Positions 6,585 to 15,380 of a DNA stretch of 64,000 nucleotides are shown here, piece after piece (positions within the stretch are counted from its first letter, which is position 1; each line of letters opens with the position of its first letter). A program made the translations under genes and the position numbers. Source of the DNA: Sphingomonas sp. (GTDB lineage Bacteria; Pseudomonadota; Alphaproteobacteria; Sphingomonadales; Sphingomonadaceae); assembly GCF_029239295.1 (NCBI RefSeq), contig NZ_JAQZBC010000011.1, positions 1 through 64,000 of the forward strand, read 5' to 3'. Under the pieces are notes generated by a model. That model saw only the letters and a program-made list of their open reading frames with translations, ran no database searches and was not told where the DNA came from.

Positions 6585-8528
6585 CTAGTCGTCGGCCAAG
6601 AACGTGAGGAGCATGCGCGTGCCGTCGTAGCGACGCAGTGTTGCGCGTTTGACGAGCGGCGGCGCGGCCACGAGGCTCGGGGTCCCGGGGAGGATCGGGT
6701 ATAGGCCCAAGCTGCCCCAGATGTACCATGCCGTCATGGCGCCGGCGTCATCGTCCATCCCGTCCGCAAAGCCCATTGGCGCGAGGGCGAAGCTGCGGCC
6801 ATGCCAGGGGCGGGGGCGCTTTCCCTCATTGGCATAAGGGTGATCGACCGGCTGGGTGAGGTAGCGGTGGATGATCGCGCTGGTCGCCGCCGGCCGGCCG
6901 AGCGCGGCGTAGAGCCAGGGGACGTGGATGTCGGGCTGGTTGGTCATGTTGTAGAGGTCGCGGGCGAAGAAGGTGTCGAGTTCGCGCAGGAAGCGGTCGC
7001 GGCCCAGCGTCTCGACCATCCAGTCGAGATCGAACACCGGCGCCCAGCGATACTGCCAGAGCGTGCCCTGATAGAGGCCGCGCGCCTTCACCACGTCCGC
7101 GTCGGCGCCGAGGTTCTCGAAGGTGGCGCGCCACATCGGGCGGTATGCGAGCGCCTTCGCACGGAAGCGGGCGGCGGTGGCGGTGTCGCCCAGATCGGCG
7201 GCGAGCTCCGCGATGGCCCAGTCGTCATAGGCGGCCTCGATCTGCTGATCGGGCGTGTCGCGCTGAAGCGTATCGGACTCGCGCACCATGCCAGCGAGCG
7301 CGGCGCGGGCGTCGAAGCCGGTGATGCCGCGGCGGCGGAAATCGAGCAGCGCGACGCCGGCATGCTCGGTGCGGACGGTGAGGAAGGGCTCGGTCCTGGT
7401 CGCCCAGCGCTGCTTGCCCTCGCCGTAGAGCGCGACGAGCGAGCGGGCGATGTCCGCCGCGCGGGCGGGATCGATGAGCGCGATGAGCGGGAGCTGGGTG
7501 CGGTAATTGTCCCACAGCGCCCAGCTGGCGTAGCGCGTCTCCCCCGGGAGGGAGCGGTGGATGCGCCCGTCGCTGCCGCGATGGCGGCCGTCCGGATCCT
7601 GGATTGCGACCGGCGTCTGCATGGCGCGGTAGAGCGAGGTGTAGAAGAGTGCGCGGCGATCGCGCGGGGCCGTGACGTCGAGGCGGGAGAGCTCGTGCTG
7701 CCAGCGCGTGTGGGTGGCGGCGAGGACGGCGGCGAAGGGGCGGGCGCCAAGCTCGGTATCGCGCACCACCGCGGCGGCGGCGGGATCGACGGTGGAGAGC
7801 CCGGTGCGAACTTCCACCACCGCCCCGCGCCTGAGAGCGAGCGGCAGGGTGGCGACGGCGCCGGCGACGGTGGCGGCGGGGGCTGGCGTGCCGTCGATCG
7901 TGACGCGGCTGGCGCTGTAGATGGTGTAGGCGCCCTCGTCGCACACGGTGCCCGCGGTCATGCTGGCGCGAAGATCTGCGGTGATGGTGGCGGCGTGGCG
8001 GCGGGTGTAGGCGTTCGCCGCGTCGAGGCGGAGGACGTAGCGGCCCGGCTTCGTGACGGTGAAGCGCAGCAGCCCGGCGCCGCGCGTCGCGGTCATCTCC
8101 GCGGTGATGCCGTTGGCGTATGTGACGCGGTAGCGGCCGGCGGAGGCGCGCTCGCTTCCCTTATCGAGCGGGGCGAGCGGCGGGGCGCCCTCCGGGAGCA
8201 GCGAGACGAGCAGGTCCCCGCCGCCGCCGCCGCAGCCGACGCCGACCGCGCGGGTGTGGGAGAAACCGTGCAACTGGCGCGCGGCGAAGTCATAGCCTGC
8301 GTGGTTCTTGGGGTGCGTGTCCGGACCCAGCTGCACCATGCCGTAGGGCGCGACGGCGGCGGGGGTGAGTTGGCCAAAATCGCCGAGCGTGCCGACGAAG
8401 GGATCGACGAGGTCGACCGCCTTCTCCCGCGCGGCAGCGGGCGCGGCGACGAGGAGGGCGGTGGCGGCCGCGAAAGCCGCGCAGACGCGGCGCCATCGCG
8501 CGCGGCAGGCGAGCATCATCGGTATCAC
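6585..8528 (-). CDS. GH92 family glycosidase (alpha-mannosidase-like), Gln at acid position
   Basis: A 647-aa exported protein: signal peptide (hydrophobic run about 14-32 ending AAPAAA), N-terminal beta-sandwich (VDPFVGTLGDFGQLTPAAVAP, GFSHTRAVG) and C-terminal (alpha/alpha)6 domain (YASWALWDNYRTQLPL, DDWAIAELAADLG, GFADGMDDDAGAMTAWYIW). This is the GH92 architecture; members are Ca-dependent exo-alpha-mannosidases. The segment that in typical members reads EGNxWQY is YQGTLWQYRW here, so the usual general-acid Glu is Gln487. In one characterised GH92 enzyme (CcMan5) such a Gln goes with hydrolysis of mannose-phosphate linkages, whose leaving group needs no protonation. The start is GTG at 8528, overlapping the sulfatase stop (GTGA). 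M4 or M5 are alternative starts. Last gene of the sulfatase operon. Confidence 0.88.
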   Translation of the reverse strand: MIPMMLACRARWRRVCAAFAAATALLVAAPAAAREKAVDLVDPFVGTLGDFGQLTPAAVAPYGMVQLGPDTHPKNHAGYDFAARQLHGFSHTRAVGVGCGGGGGDLLVSLLPEGAPPLAPLDKGSERASAGRYRVTYANGITAEMTATRGAGLLRFTVTKPGRYVLRLDAANAYTRRHAATITADLRASMTAGTVCDEGAYTIYSASRVTIDGTPAPAATVAGAVATLPLALRRGAVVEVRTGLSTVDPAAAAVVRDTELGARPFAAVLAATHTRWQHELSRLDVTAPRDRRALFYTSLYRAMQTPVAIQDPDGRHRGSDGRIHRSLPGETRYASWALWDNYRTQLPLIALIDPARAADIARSLVALYGEGKQRWATRTEPFLTVRTEHAGVALLDFRRRGITGFDARAALAGMVRESDTLQRDTPDQQIEAAYDDWAIAELAADLGDTATAARFRAKALAYRPMWRATFENLGADADVVKARGLYQGTLWQYRWAPVFDLDWMVETLGRDRFLRELDTFFARDLYNMTNQPDIHVPWLYAALGRPAATSAIIHRYLTQPVDHPYANEGKRPRPWHGRSFALAPMGFADGMDDDAGAMTAWYIWGSLGLYPILPGTPSLVAAPPLVKRATLRRYDGTRMLLTFLADD

Positions 8529-10084
8529 TTGTGCGGCGGACGGAAGAAACTGGGCGGGAATGGCGCCATGGCGGGGCCGTTTGGATCGCGCAGCTCGTTG
8601 CGCTCGCCAGCGTCGGCGCTGAGCGGGATCTGCATGCCGTTGGTTTCCTCGAGCAGGCGGAAGAGCTTGGCGCTCATCCGCTCGGCGAGATCCTCATGAC
8701 CGGGGCGGGCGAGGAGATTGTCGTTCTCGTGCGGGTCGACGGCGAGATCGTAGAGCTCGTCGAGATCCCAGATGCCGTGGAAGTGGATGTACTTGTAGCG
8801 ATCCTCGCGCAGCGCGTGGACGGTGGGCGTCTGCGGGAAATTCCGTTCCCAATAATATTCGTACATCAGTTCCTTGCGCCACGGCACCCCGGGCGCGCCG
8901 CCGCTTGCCGGCGGGACGGTGACCAGTGGGAGCATGTTCGATCCGGCGAGGCCGTCCGGCGCCTCCAGCCCGGCGGCGGCGAGCATGGTGGGGGCGACAT
9001 CGATGTTGGCGACGACCTGTTCGACGGTGCCGGCGCCGAACAGCGACGGGCAGCGCATCAGCATCGGCACGCGCATCGATTCCTCATAAGCAGCGCGCTT
9101 GTCGATCAGGCCATGCTCGCCAAACATGAAGCCATTGTCGCCCATGTAGAGGATCAACGTGTCATCGAGCTCGCCGCGCTGGTCGAGCAGATCCATGATC
9201 CGCGCGATGCCTTCGTCCACCGCGAGCAGCGTTTCCATATAGCGCTTGTAATAATCCCCGATGTCGAGCGTGCCGTGGTACGGATAATCGACGCCGTGCC
9301 AGCTGTTGCGCTGGTTCTCGACCCACATCGGGCGGCCGGGGACGCCCGGCTTCATGCTGGCGGGATAACGGAAGACCTCCTTGTCGTAGCGGCCCTTGTG
9401 TCGTTCCGCCGGGATGAATTCGGAATGCACCGCCTTGTGCGCGAGGTGCATCATCCACGGCTTCTTTCGATCGCGCTGGCCGATCCAGTCGAGCGCGTAA
9501 TCGGTCAGCTCGTCAGTGATATAGCCCTTCTGCGGGACATGCCGGCCGTTGACGTTGAGCCCGTCGGGGTGAGGCAGATAATAGCCCTGGCCCTTGAAGC
9601 TGACCCAGTGATCGAAGCCGGGCTGCGGCGCATCCGTCTCGATCCCCATGTGCCACTTGCCGATGAACGCGGTCTCATAGCCGGCGGCCTGGAGATATTC
9701 GGGATAGTAAGTGAGGCTCGGCGGGATCGGGTGATTGTTGTCCACCACCCGGTGCTGGTGCGCGTATAGGCCGGTGAAGATCGAGGCGCGGCTGGGCGAG
9801 CAGAGCGCGGTGGTGACGAAGGCGTTGCGGAAATGGATGCCCTCGCGCGCCAAGCGATCGAGCGTCGGCGTCTCGCCGAAATCCTGCGCCTTCATGAAGC
9901 CCATCGCGTCGTAGCGATGATCGTCGGTGAGGATGACGAGGATGTTCTTGGGCTTCACGCCGGCCTTGCGCCGCAGCTTCAATTGCTTCTTTGGGGGTGC
10001 GGCGCCCGCGGCGAAGCTGTAGAGGCCGAAGGCGCCCCCGGTGCCGGCGAGAAGCACGCCGCGGCGGTCGACACCCTTGGTCAT
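8525..10084 (-). CDS. Type I (formylglycine) sulfatase, Tat-exported
   Basis: A 519-aa alkaline-phosphatase-superfamily sulfatase. A Tat-like leader (DRRGVLLAG, hydrophobic to about residue 31) precedes the core: NILVILTDDHRYD (metal Asp pair), Cys95 in CSPSRASIFTGLYAHQH (oxidised to formylglycine by a maturase not in this window), GKWHMG, HKAVH, LYMGDNGFMFGEHG and the C-terminal RYKYIHF.. ELYDL.. DPHE. It would release sulfate from a sulfated sugar. The ATG at 10084 shares its A with the stop of the upstream sulfatase (TGATG), which decides the start; the longer open frame upstream runs inside that gene. Its stop overlaps the GH92 GTG. Confidence 0.92.
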   Translation of the reverse strand: MTKGVDRRGVLLAGTGGAFGLYSFAAGAAPPKKQLKLRRKAGVKPKNILVILTDDHRYDAMGFMKAQDFGETPTLDRLAREGIHFRNAFVTTALCSPSRASIFTGLYAHQHRVVDNNHPIPPSLTYYPEYLQAAGYETAFIGKWHMGIETDAPQPGFDHWVSFKGQGYYLPHPDGLNVNGRHVPQKGYITDELTDYALDWIGQRDRKKPWMMHLAHKAVHSEFIPAERHKGRYDKEVFRYPASMKPGVPGRPMWVENQRNSWHGVDYPYHGTLDIGDYYKRYMETLLAVDEGIARIMDLLDQRGELDDTLILYMGDNGFMFGEHGLIDKRAAYEESMRVPMLMRCPSLFGAGTVEQVVANIDVAPTMLAAAGLEAPDGLAGSNMLPLVTVPPASGGAPGVPWRKELMYEYYWERNFPQTPTVHALREDRYKYIHFHGIWDLDELYDLAVDPHENDNLLARPGHEDLAERMSAKLFRLLEETNGMQIPLSADAGERNELRDPNGPAMAPFPPSFFRPPHK

Positions 10085-11508
10085 CAATGCTGGCCCACGT
10101 GAGAGTAAGGATCGGTCTGCCCGGCGAGCCAGGGGTCGCGGGTCTCGGCGCGGATGGCGCGTAGCCGTTCGGCAAGCTGGGCCTTGATCGCGGCATAGGC
10201 AGGATAGGCGGCGACGTTCACAAGCTCGTCCGGATCGCGGGTGAGATCGTACAATTCCTCCGCCGGGCGCTGAAGGTACGCCGCCTGGTTGCGCTTGCCG
10301 AGCGGGATCGCGGGATCGGCGCTGATCGCCTTCCACGATGGCGAGCCCGCCACGTCCCCGGCGATCGGGTACGGCAGCTGCCAGGCGAGGTTGAGGATGT
10401 AATTGTGGGTGCGCGTGCGGATGCTGCGCATCGGATAATATTGATTGATCTCGTGGAAATTATGGCTGGCGACGATGGCGTCGCGCGTGGGATCGCCGGC
10501 CTTGCCGAGGATCGGCAGCAATGACGTGCCGGACAGCTTGTAGGCGGCAGGCGGGGCGACGCCGGTCCAGTCGAGCACGGTGGGGGCGATGTCCGTCCAG
10601 CTGACCATCGCGTCGTTGACTGCGGGGGCGCTGCCCGGCGCGTGGACGATGAGCGGCAGGTGGAGGCCGGCATCGTAGAGGTTGGATTTCGCGCCCGGGA
10701 AGGGCCGGCCGTTGTCGCTGAGGAAGATGACCAAGGTATCGTCGGCGCGACTGGTAGCGGCGAGATCGGCGAGGATCATGCCGACGCCGGCATCGAGGCG
10801 GCTCAGCGATTCATAATATTCGGCGATGTCCTGCCGCACAGCAGGAAGATCGGGCAGATGGGACGGGATCTGCACGCGGCGCGGATCATAGCTTTCCGGC
10901 TTCACGCCCGGCCAAGCGCGATCGTTGCCGTAATCGACGGCGGCGCGATGCGGATCGCTGTACGCGATGGTGACGAAGAACGGCCGCTCGTCAGTCGAGC
11001 GGATGAAGCTCGCCGCGGCGATGGCGAGTTCGCGCACGTCGCGGATGCCGCCGCGTTCGGGCACCAGTTCCGCCTCATAGGGAAAGGCGCTGTCGGGCCC
11101 GACATGCTTCTTGCCCACGAGCGCGGTGGCATAGCCGGCGCGGCGCAGCATCGCGGGCAGCGTCTCGATCCCCGGCAGCAGCGACTGGTGATGCACGTCG
11201 TGCTGCAGGCCGTACATGCCGTTCTGATGCGTGTAGAGCCCGGTGTTGATCACCGCGCGGCTGGGGCTGCACGAGGAAACGGCGGCATAGCCGTGGCGGA
11301 AGAGCGTGCCGCCGCGCGCTAGGCGATCGAGCCGCGGCGTCTTCACCGCAACGCCATAGCAGCCGAGATCGAGGCCCTGATCGTCGGAGATCAGCAAGAG
11401 GACATTGCGCTGCTTCTTCCCCGGCGGGGTGACGGCCTCAGCGAAGGCCGGGGCGGCGCTGGCGGCGGCGATGCCGGCCATGCCCTTCAAGACGTTACGT
11501 CGATCCAT
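10084..11508 (-). CDS. N-sulfoglucosamine sulfohydrolase-like sulfatase (S1_8 type)
   Basis: A 474-aa exported sulfatase: leader with DRRNVLKG (Tat-like) and AAPAFA, then VLLLISDDQGLDLGCYG, Cys80 in SSCSPSRAVINTGLYTHQNG, GKKHVGP, YSDPHR, DTLVIFLSDNGRPFPGAKS, and SHNFHEINQYYPMRS. These blocks follow human SGSH (heparan N-sulfatase) closely, including GKKHVGP, DPHR, the SDNG..FP..K/RTNLY stretch and YPMRS, so removal of N-linked sulfate from glucosamine is likely. It is first in the three-gene operon with another sulfatase and GH92, and downstream of a TonB receptor. Formylglycine maturation is required. The exact polysaccharide is unknown. Confidence 0.9.
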   Translation of the reverse strand: MDRRNVLKGMAGIAAASAAPAFAEAVTPPGKKQRNVLLLISDDQGLDLGCYGVAVKTPRLDRLARGGTLFRHGYAAVSSCSPSRAVINTGLYTHQNGMYGLQHDVHHQSLLPGIETLPAMLRRAGYATALVGKKHVGPDSAFPYEAELVPERGGIRDVRELAIAAASFIRSTDERPFFVTIAYSDPHRAAVDYGNDRAWPGVKPESYDPRRVQIPSHLPDLPAVRQDIAEYYESLSRLDAGVGMILADLAATSRADDTLVIFLSDNGRPFPGAKSNLYDAGLHLPLIVHAPGSAPAVNDAMVSWTDIAPTVLDWTGVAPPAAYKLSGTSLLPILGKAGDPTRDAIVASHNFHEINQYYPMRSIRTRTHNYILNLAWQLPYPIAGDVAGSPSWKAISADPAIPLGKRNQAAYLQRPAEELYDLTRDPDELVNVAAYPAYAAIKAQLAERLRAIRAETRDPWLAGQTDPYSHVGQH

Positions 11509-11575
11509 GATCGCAACGATAGCGGCACGGGCGGCGCGCGCGAAGGCGGGAATGCGGGAGCGGTTGGGCCTGAAG

Positions 11576-11669
11576 GAACGTCAACCCCGGGGTCGGCGCG
11601 GGATCCTGCCTCTCGCGGGTTGGCGAGGAAGCGGGACCCCGGCTCGAGCCCGGGGTGACGAAGGTTCAG
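11576..11669. repeat. Imperfect palindromic intergenic element (REP-like)
   Basis: Between the TonB receptor and the sulfatase lies a ~90-bp hairpin-capable element. The left edge GAACGTCAACCCCGG is nearly the reverse complement of the right edge CCGGGGTGACGAAGGTTC, with further complementary GCGGGA/ATCCTGC blocks inside. Such CCCCGG..CCGGGGTGACGA units resemble dispersed intergenic repeats of sphingomonad genomes. It could also attenuate read-through from the receptor gene into the sulfatase operon. Only one copy is in the window. Confidence 0.5.
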
Positions 11670-11689
11670 TCTAGATCACTGACGTTCGA

Positions 11690-14173
11690 TCAGAACTCCA
11701 CCGCCGCGCTGAAGCGGAACGAGCGGCCGAGGATCGGACGGGCGAGGATCGCCCCCGTGCCTTGGCCACCGATGATCCGCGGATTGCCTTCGGTGAGGCC
11801 GATCTCGTCCGTCAGGTTGTTGCCGGTGACCTGCAGGCGGATCCGCTCGTTGAGCAGCACCGAGACGCCGGCATCCAGCTGATAGAAGTGCGGCAGCAGC
11901 TGCAGGTTCTCCGGATCGGAGAAGCGATCGCCGGTGTATTGCAGCGTGGCGAACAGCGACGGGCGGATGTTGCCGACTTCGACGTCAACCGCCGGCGTCA
12001 CGCGCCATGCCCATTTCGGCTGGCGCTGCACCCGGTTGCCGGTGTTGTCGATCGCGCCGTTGCCGGTGAAGAAATCCCGGTACTTCGCGTCGAGATAGGT
12101 GCCGGCAGCGGTGATGCTGAACCACGGGGTGGGCCGGATCGCGCCTTCCACTTCGACGCCGGTCGCCTTCGCGCCGCCGTTCGAGCTGGTCGGCACGTTG
12201 TTGATCAGCGTGGTGGTGGCGAGACCCTTGAACCGGTTGTGGAACACGGTGGCGTAGAGATTGGCGATCCCGGTCGAGACCTTCACGCCGCCTTCGTAGG
12301 TGTCGACTTCCGCGGTGGCGGCAAGGCCGGTCTTGTCGGCGATGTTGATCGTCGAGGCCTCGCGCAGATTGTCGAACTGCGGGAAGCTGTTGCCGCGGCT
12401 GTAGCGGGCGAAGACGCCGATCTCGCGACTGAAATCGTAGTTCGCGCCGGCCGTCCACGACCAGGCATCGTCGCGGTAGCTGACGTAGCGCGGCGGGCCG
12501 AGCACGGTGACCGAGTTGTCGTAGAGCGTCAGCGGATCGCGATCGAGGTTGATGTTGCCGCCCGCAATCGGGGTGCTGATCGTCGCGTCGATCAGGTGGC
12601 GCTGCCAGCGTAGGCCGCCGTCGATGCGCAGTTCCGGCGTGATCTGGAACTCGTCCACGGCGTAGAAGGCATAATCCTCGCCCTCGTAGAAAGCGCGCAC
12701 CTGGAAGGCCGGGCCGCTCGAGAAGCCGTTGAGCGTCGCCGTGCGGCCGCCGTTCAGCGTCATGTTGAGGCGGCGTGCGTTCGGCTCCGCGGCGAGCAGC
12801 ACCTGGTTGCCGAGCGCCCACTGATCACGCGAGGTGTAGTTCGCGTAATAGAAGCCGCCGGTCAGCTTGTTGTTGCCAGCCGTCCATTCGAAGGCCGAAT
12901 CCGAGACGAAGGACGAGATCTTCTTGCGCACTTCCCAGATGCCGGCGCGCATCACGCGGGCGTCCGCGCCGCCGGCAACCGCGCCGCCAGCCGTGGCGTA
13001 GGTGAGCGTATCGACCGTCGAGCCGGCGCCGCCCAGCGTCACCGCCATCGCGGCGGCCGTGATCGGCGCCTCGACCGGCACGAGGCCGAAGGTGTTGGCG
13101 TTGCCGCCGAGGTAGCTCGTCCGCTCACGCAGGCGAAGGCCATCGGCCACTTCATATTCGAAGTTGATGCCGGTGTTGATGACGTTCGCGCCGCGGCCCT
13201 TTTCCAGATCGACGGTGCGGCCGACGACGTTGGTGGTCACCCGCGTGTCCGGCCCGAGCAGCGTGCCGGTGCCGGCCGGGAAGCCGGGATATTCCGAAAT
13301 GTCGCCCTGGGCGTTGGAGATGATCGGGATCGGCAGCAGCCATTGGCCGCGATCGTTCAGGTAGCGGGCATAGACCTCGACCGAGCCCTTGTCAGCGAAA
13401 TCGTGGTGGATGTTGGCGCTGATCTGCCCGCCCTTCTCCGCACGGAAGCGCGGATCGCGGATGCCGTTGCCCTGCGCGTAGAAGCCGCCGATCATGAAGC
13501 CGGTGTCCTCACCGAGCGGGCCGGAGACCCAGGCGTCGCCGCGGATCTCGTCATAATCGGTGTAGGACAGCTTCGCGAGCGCCTTCAGCTCGCTGCCGCC
13601 GATGCGCGGCACGACGTTGACGGTGAGGCCGGGCTGACCGTTCGAGAACAGCGAACCGGTGCCGCCGCGCACGGCCTCCACGCGCTGCACCGTCTCGTCG
13701 AGACGGATGAGCTGCGAGTTCTCGAGGAACGAGAGCGTCGAGGGCGGGAAGACCGGGGTGCCGGCATATTGGAAGGTGACGAACTGCGCGTCGCCGCCCG
13801 AGGGATAGCCGCGCACGAAGATGTTCGCGCCGTTTTGGCCGCCCGAGCTTTCCGCCATGACGCCCGGCACAGTGCGCAACAGATCTGCGGTGCTGTTGGG
13901 CGCCGCGCGCTCGATCGCGTCGTTGCTGAGCGAGGTGACGGCAAAGGATGCGTCCTGACGGCGCGTGCCGCCGCCGGCGGTGCCCACGACGATGATGTCT
14001 TCCCCCGACGGGCGCGTACTGTCGACCAGGCCCTGTTCAGGCGTGGCGCGCTGCGCACTGTCGGCGGACTGGGTGTCGGTCGGATCGGTTTGCGCGGTCG
14101 CCGGTGCCGCGACCAGCAGCGCGCCGCTCGCCGTGCTGATCATCAGAAGGCGGAAGGTGGTGATGGAAAGCAT
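11690..14173 (-). CDS. TonB-dependent outer-membrane receptor of the sulfatase/GH92 locus
   Basis: An 827-aa receptor: signal peptide (LLMISTASGALLVAAPATAQ), acidic linker, TonB-box-like DIIVVGTAGG, plug domain (about 75-190: DLLRTVPGVMAESSGG, NIFVRGYPSG, VEAVRGGTGSLFSNG) and a long beta-barrel ending SFRFSAAVEF with the terminal Phe needed for outer-membrane insertion. It belongs to the siderophore-type TBDT group, but such receptors in sphingomonads often import glycans. The same-strand position just before the two sulfatases and GH92 suggests uptake of a sulfated oligosaccharide. A 163-bp region separates it from the divergent hydrolase gene. Confidence 0.92.
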   Translation of the reverse strand: MLSITTFRLLMISTASGALLVAAPATAQTDPTDTQSADSAQRATPEQGLVDSTRPSGEDIIVVGTAGGGTRRQDASFAVTSLSNDAIERAAPNSTADLLRTVPGVMAESSGGQNGANIFVRGYPSGGDAQFVTFQYAGTPVFPPSTLSFLENSQLIRLDETVQRVEAVRGGTGSLFSNGQPGLTVNVVPRIGGSELKALAKLSYTDYDEIRGDAWVSGPLGEDTGFMIGGFYAQGNGIRDPRFRAEKGGQISANIHHDFADKGSVEVYARYLNDRGQWLLPIPIISNAQGDISEYPGFPAGTGTLLGPDTRVTTNVVGRTVDLEKGRGANVINTGINFEYEVADGLRLRERTSYLGGNANTFGLVPVEAPITAAAMAVTLGGAGSTVDTLTYATAGGAVAGGADARVMRAGIWEVRKKISSFVSDSAFEWTAGNNKLTGGFYYANYTSRDQWALGNQVLLAAEPNARRLNMTLNGGRTATLNGFSSGPAFQVRAFYEGEDYAFYAVDEFQITPELRIDGGLRWQRHLIDATISTPIAGGNINLDRDPLTLYDNSVTVLGPPRYVSYRDDAWSWTAGANYDFSREIGVFARYSRGNSFPQFDNLREASTINIADKTGLAATAEVDTYEGGVKVSTGIANLYATVFHNRFKGLATTTLINNVPTSSNGGAKATGVEVEGAIRPTPWFSITAAGTYLDAKYRDFFTGNGAIDNTGNRVQRQPKWAWRVTPAVDVEVGNIRPSLFATLQYTGDRFSDPENLQLLPHFYQLDAGVSVLLNERIRLQVTGNNLTDEIGLTEGNPRIIGGQGTGAILARPILGRSFRFSAAVEF

Positions 14174-14336
14174 AACTGTTCCCCTTAACGAACGTGGGCC
14201 GCACTCTTTGTTGGGCAGCTCGCTAGACTGTATTAGTCCTGCCTCGGTTCTTAGTCGATCATGGAAGAGCTTGTCAGCGGCGGCACAGAACGATCAACAG
14301 ATTAGTGTCGCCATCCCGCCACAGCTAAGGTTGTCT

Positions 14337-15377
14337 ATGAAACGCCCATTCCTTGTGCTGTCCTTGCTTTTCGCCGCGTCGGCCGGCGCACAAACCGTAA
14401 CGATACCGGTGACGACTTTGCCGCCATCGAACCTGTTGACCACCGAGGCCAAGCACGTGATCGTTCGGCAACAGGCGATCCGCCCCCCCGATTTCGGCAA
14501 CGACATAGCCGCGGCGCGCGCCTTCTGGGGGCGGTACAATGACGAGCGGCTGGCGGAGATGCGGCTGCATTTTCGCACCGTGGAGCGGCGCGAGGCGCTG
14601 GGCGGCGTGGCGGTGGACGTGGTGCGGCCGGCGGCCGGCGTGGGCCCGCGCAACCGGGAGCGCGTGCTGATCAACGTGCATGGCGGCGCGTTCCTGTGGG
14701 GTGCGGGGAGCGGCGCGCTGGTGGAGGCCGTGCCGATCGCGGCAACGATGGGGATCGAGGTGGTGACGGTGGATTACCGCCTAGCGCCCGAGCACCGCTT
14801 CCCGGCCGCGTCGCAGGACGTGGCGGCGGTCTATGCGGCGCTCCTCGAGCGCTATCGGCCCGAGAATATTGGCATCTACGGCTGTTCGGCCGGCGGGATC
14901 ATCACCGCGCAGACCGTGGCGTGGCTGCAGCGCGAGAAGCTGCCGCGGCCGGGCGCGATCGGCACCTTCTGCGGCACCGGTGCGGCCTATGCCGGGGACA
15001 GCGCGTATCTGTCAGACCCGCTGACGGCCGGGAAGCCGATCCGCGACGGCGCGCTGCTAAGCACGCTGCCAACGCCGTATCTCGCCGGAGTGGCCGCGGA
15101 TGACCCGATGGCCTATCCTTTTGGCGACGATGCGGTGATGGCGGCTTTCCCGCCGGTGCTGCAGCTGGCGGGCAGCCGCGACTTTGCCGCCAGCATCCTC
15201 ACCGCGCAGCATCGCAAGCTGACCGCGCTTGGCGTGTCGAGCGAGCTGCAGCTGTTCGACGGGCTGGGCCACGCCTTCTTCGTCTGGCCGGACATGCCGG
15301 AATCGATCGAGGCATACCGGCTTGTCGCCGGGTTCTTCGATCGGCATCTGGGGACGGCACAAGGCTCGAGGAAGTAG
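14337..15377 (+). CDS. Exported alpha/beta hydrolase (HSL-type esterase/deacetylase)
   Basis: A 346-aa protein with a cleavable signal peptide (FLVLSLLFAASAGAQ). The core has the oxyanion motif HGGAFLWG typical of the hormone-sensitive lipase group, VDYRLAPEHRFPA, the nucleophile in GCSAGG and a C-terminal His in GLGHAFF; the acid is probably the Asp in AGSRDF. It would hydrolyse small carboxyl esters, possibly acetyl groups on sugars, which fits its position between a TonB receptor and trehalase. The ATG at 14337 is chosen because it begins the signal peptide; the open frame extends further upstream without protein-like sequence. The trehalase follows after 3 bases. Confidence 0.85.
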   Translation: MKRPFLVLSLLFAASAGAQTVTIPVTTLPPSNLLTTEAKHVIVRQQAIRPPDFGNDIAAARAFWGRYNDERLAEMRLHFRTVERREALGGVAVDVVRPAAGVGPRNRERVLINVHGGAFLWGAGSGALVEAVPIAATMGIEVVTVDYRLAPEHRFPAASQDVAAVYAALLERYRPENIGIYGCSAGGIITAQTVAWLQREKLPRPGAIGTFCGTGAAYAGDSAYLSDPLTAGKPIRDGALLSTLPTPYLAGVAADDPMAYPFGDDAVMAAFPPVLQLAGSRDFAASILTAQHRKLTALGVSSELQLFDGLGHAFFVWPDMPESIEAYRLVAGFFDRHLGTAQGSRK

Positions 15378-15380
15378 AAG

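Noticed and set aside
6801..8699. Long open frame (over 600 codons) opposite the GH92 gene
   Set aside because: It is the antisense of a GH92 gene with clear motifs; its composition (Gly, Ala, Arg, Glu, Val without domain) is typical of a GC-rich shadow frame.
8531..9769. Open frame opposite the sulfatase gene, about 410 codons
   Set aside because: Antisense to a well-supported sulfatase; no recognisable domain and no ribosome site.
10087..10336. N-terminal extension of the sulfatase upstream of 10084
   Set aside because: It runs inside the coding end of the SGSH-like gene and is Arg/Pro-rich; the Tat-like leader begins at ATG 10084, which overlaps the upstream stop as TGATG.
13965..14336. 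Upstream extension of the esterase-like hydrolase
   Set aside because: It overlaps the TonB receptor 5' end in antisense; the signal peptide begins at 14337.
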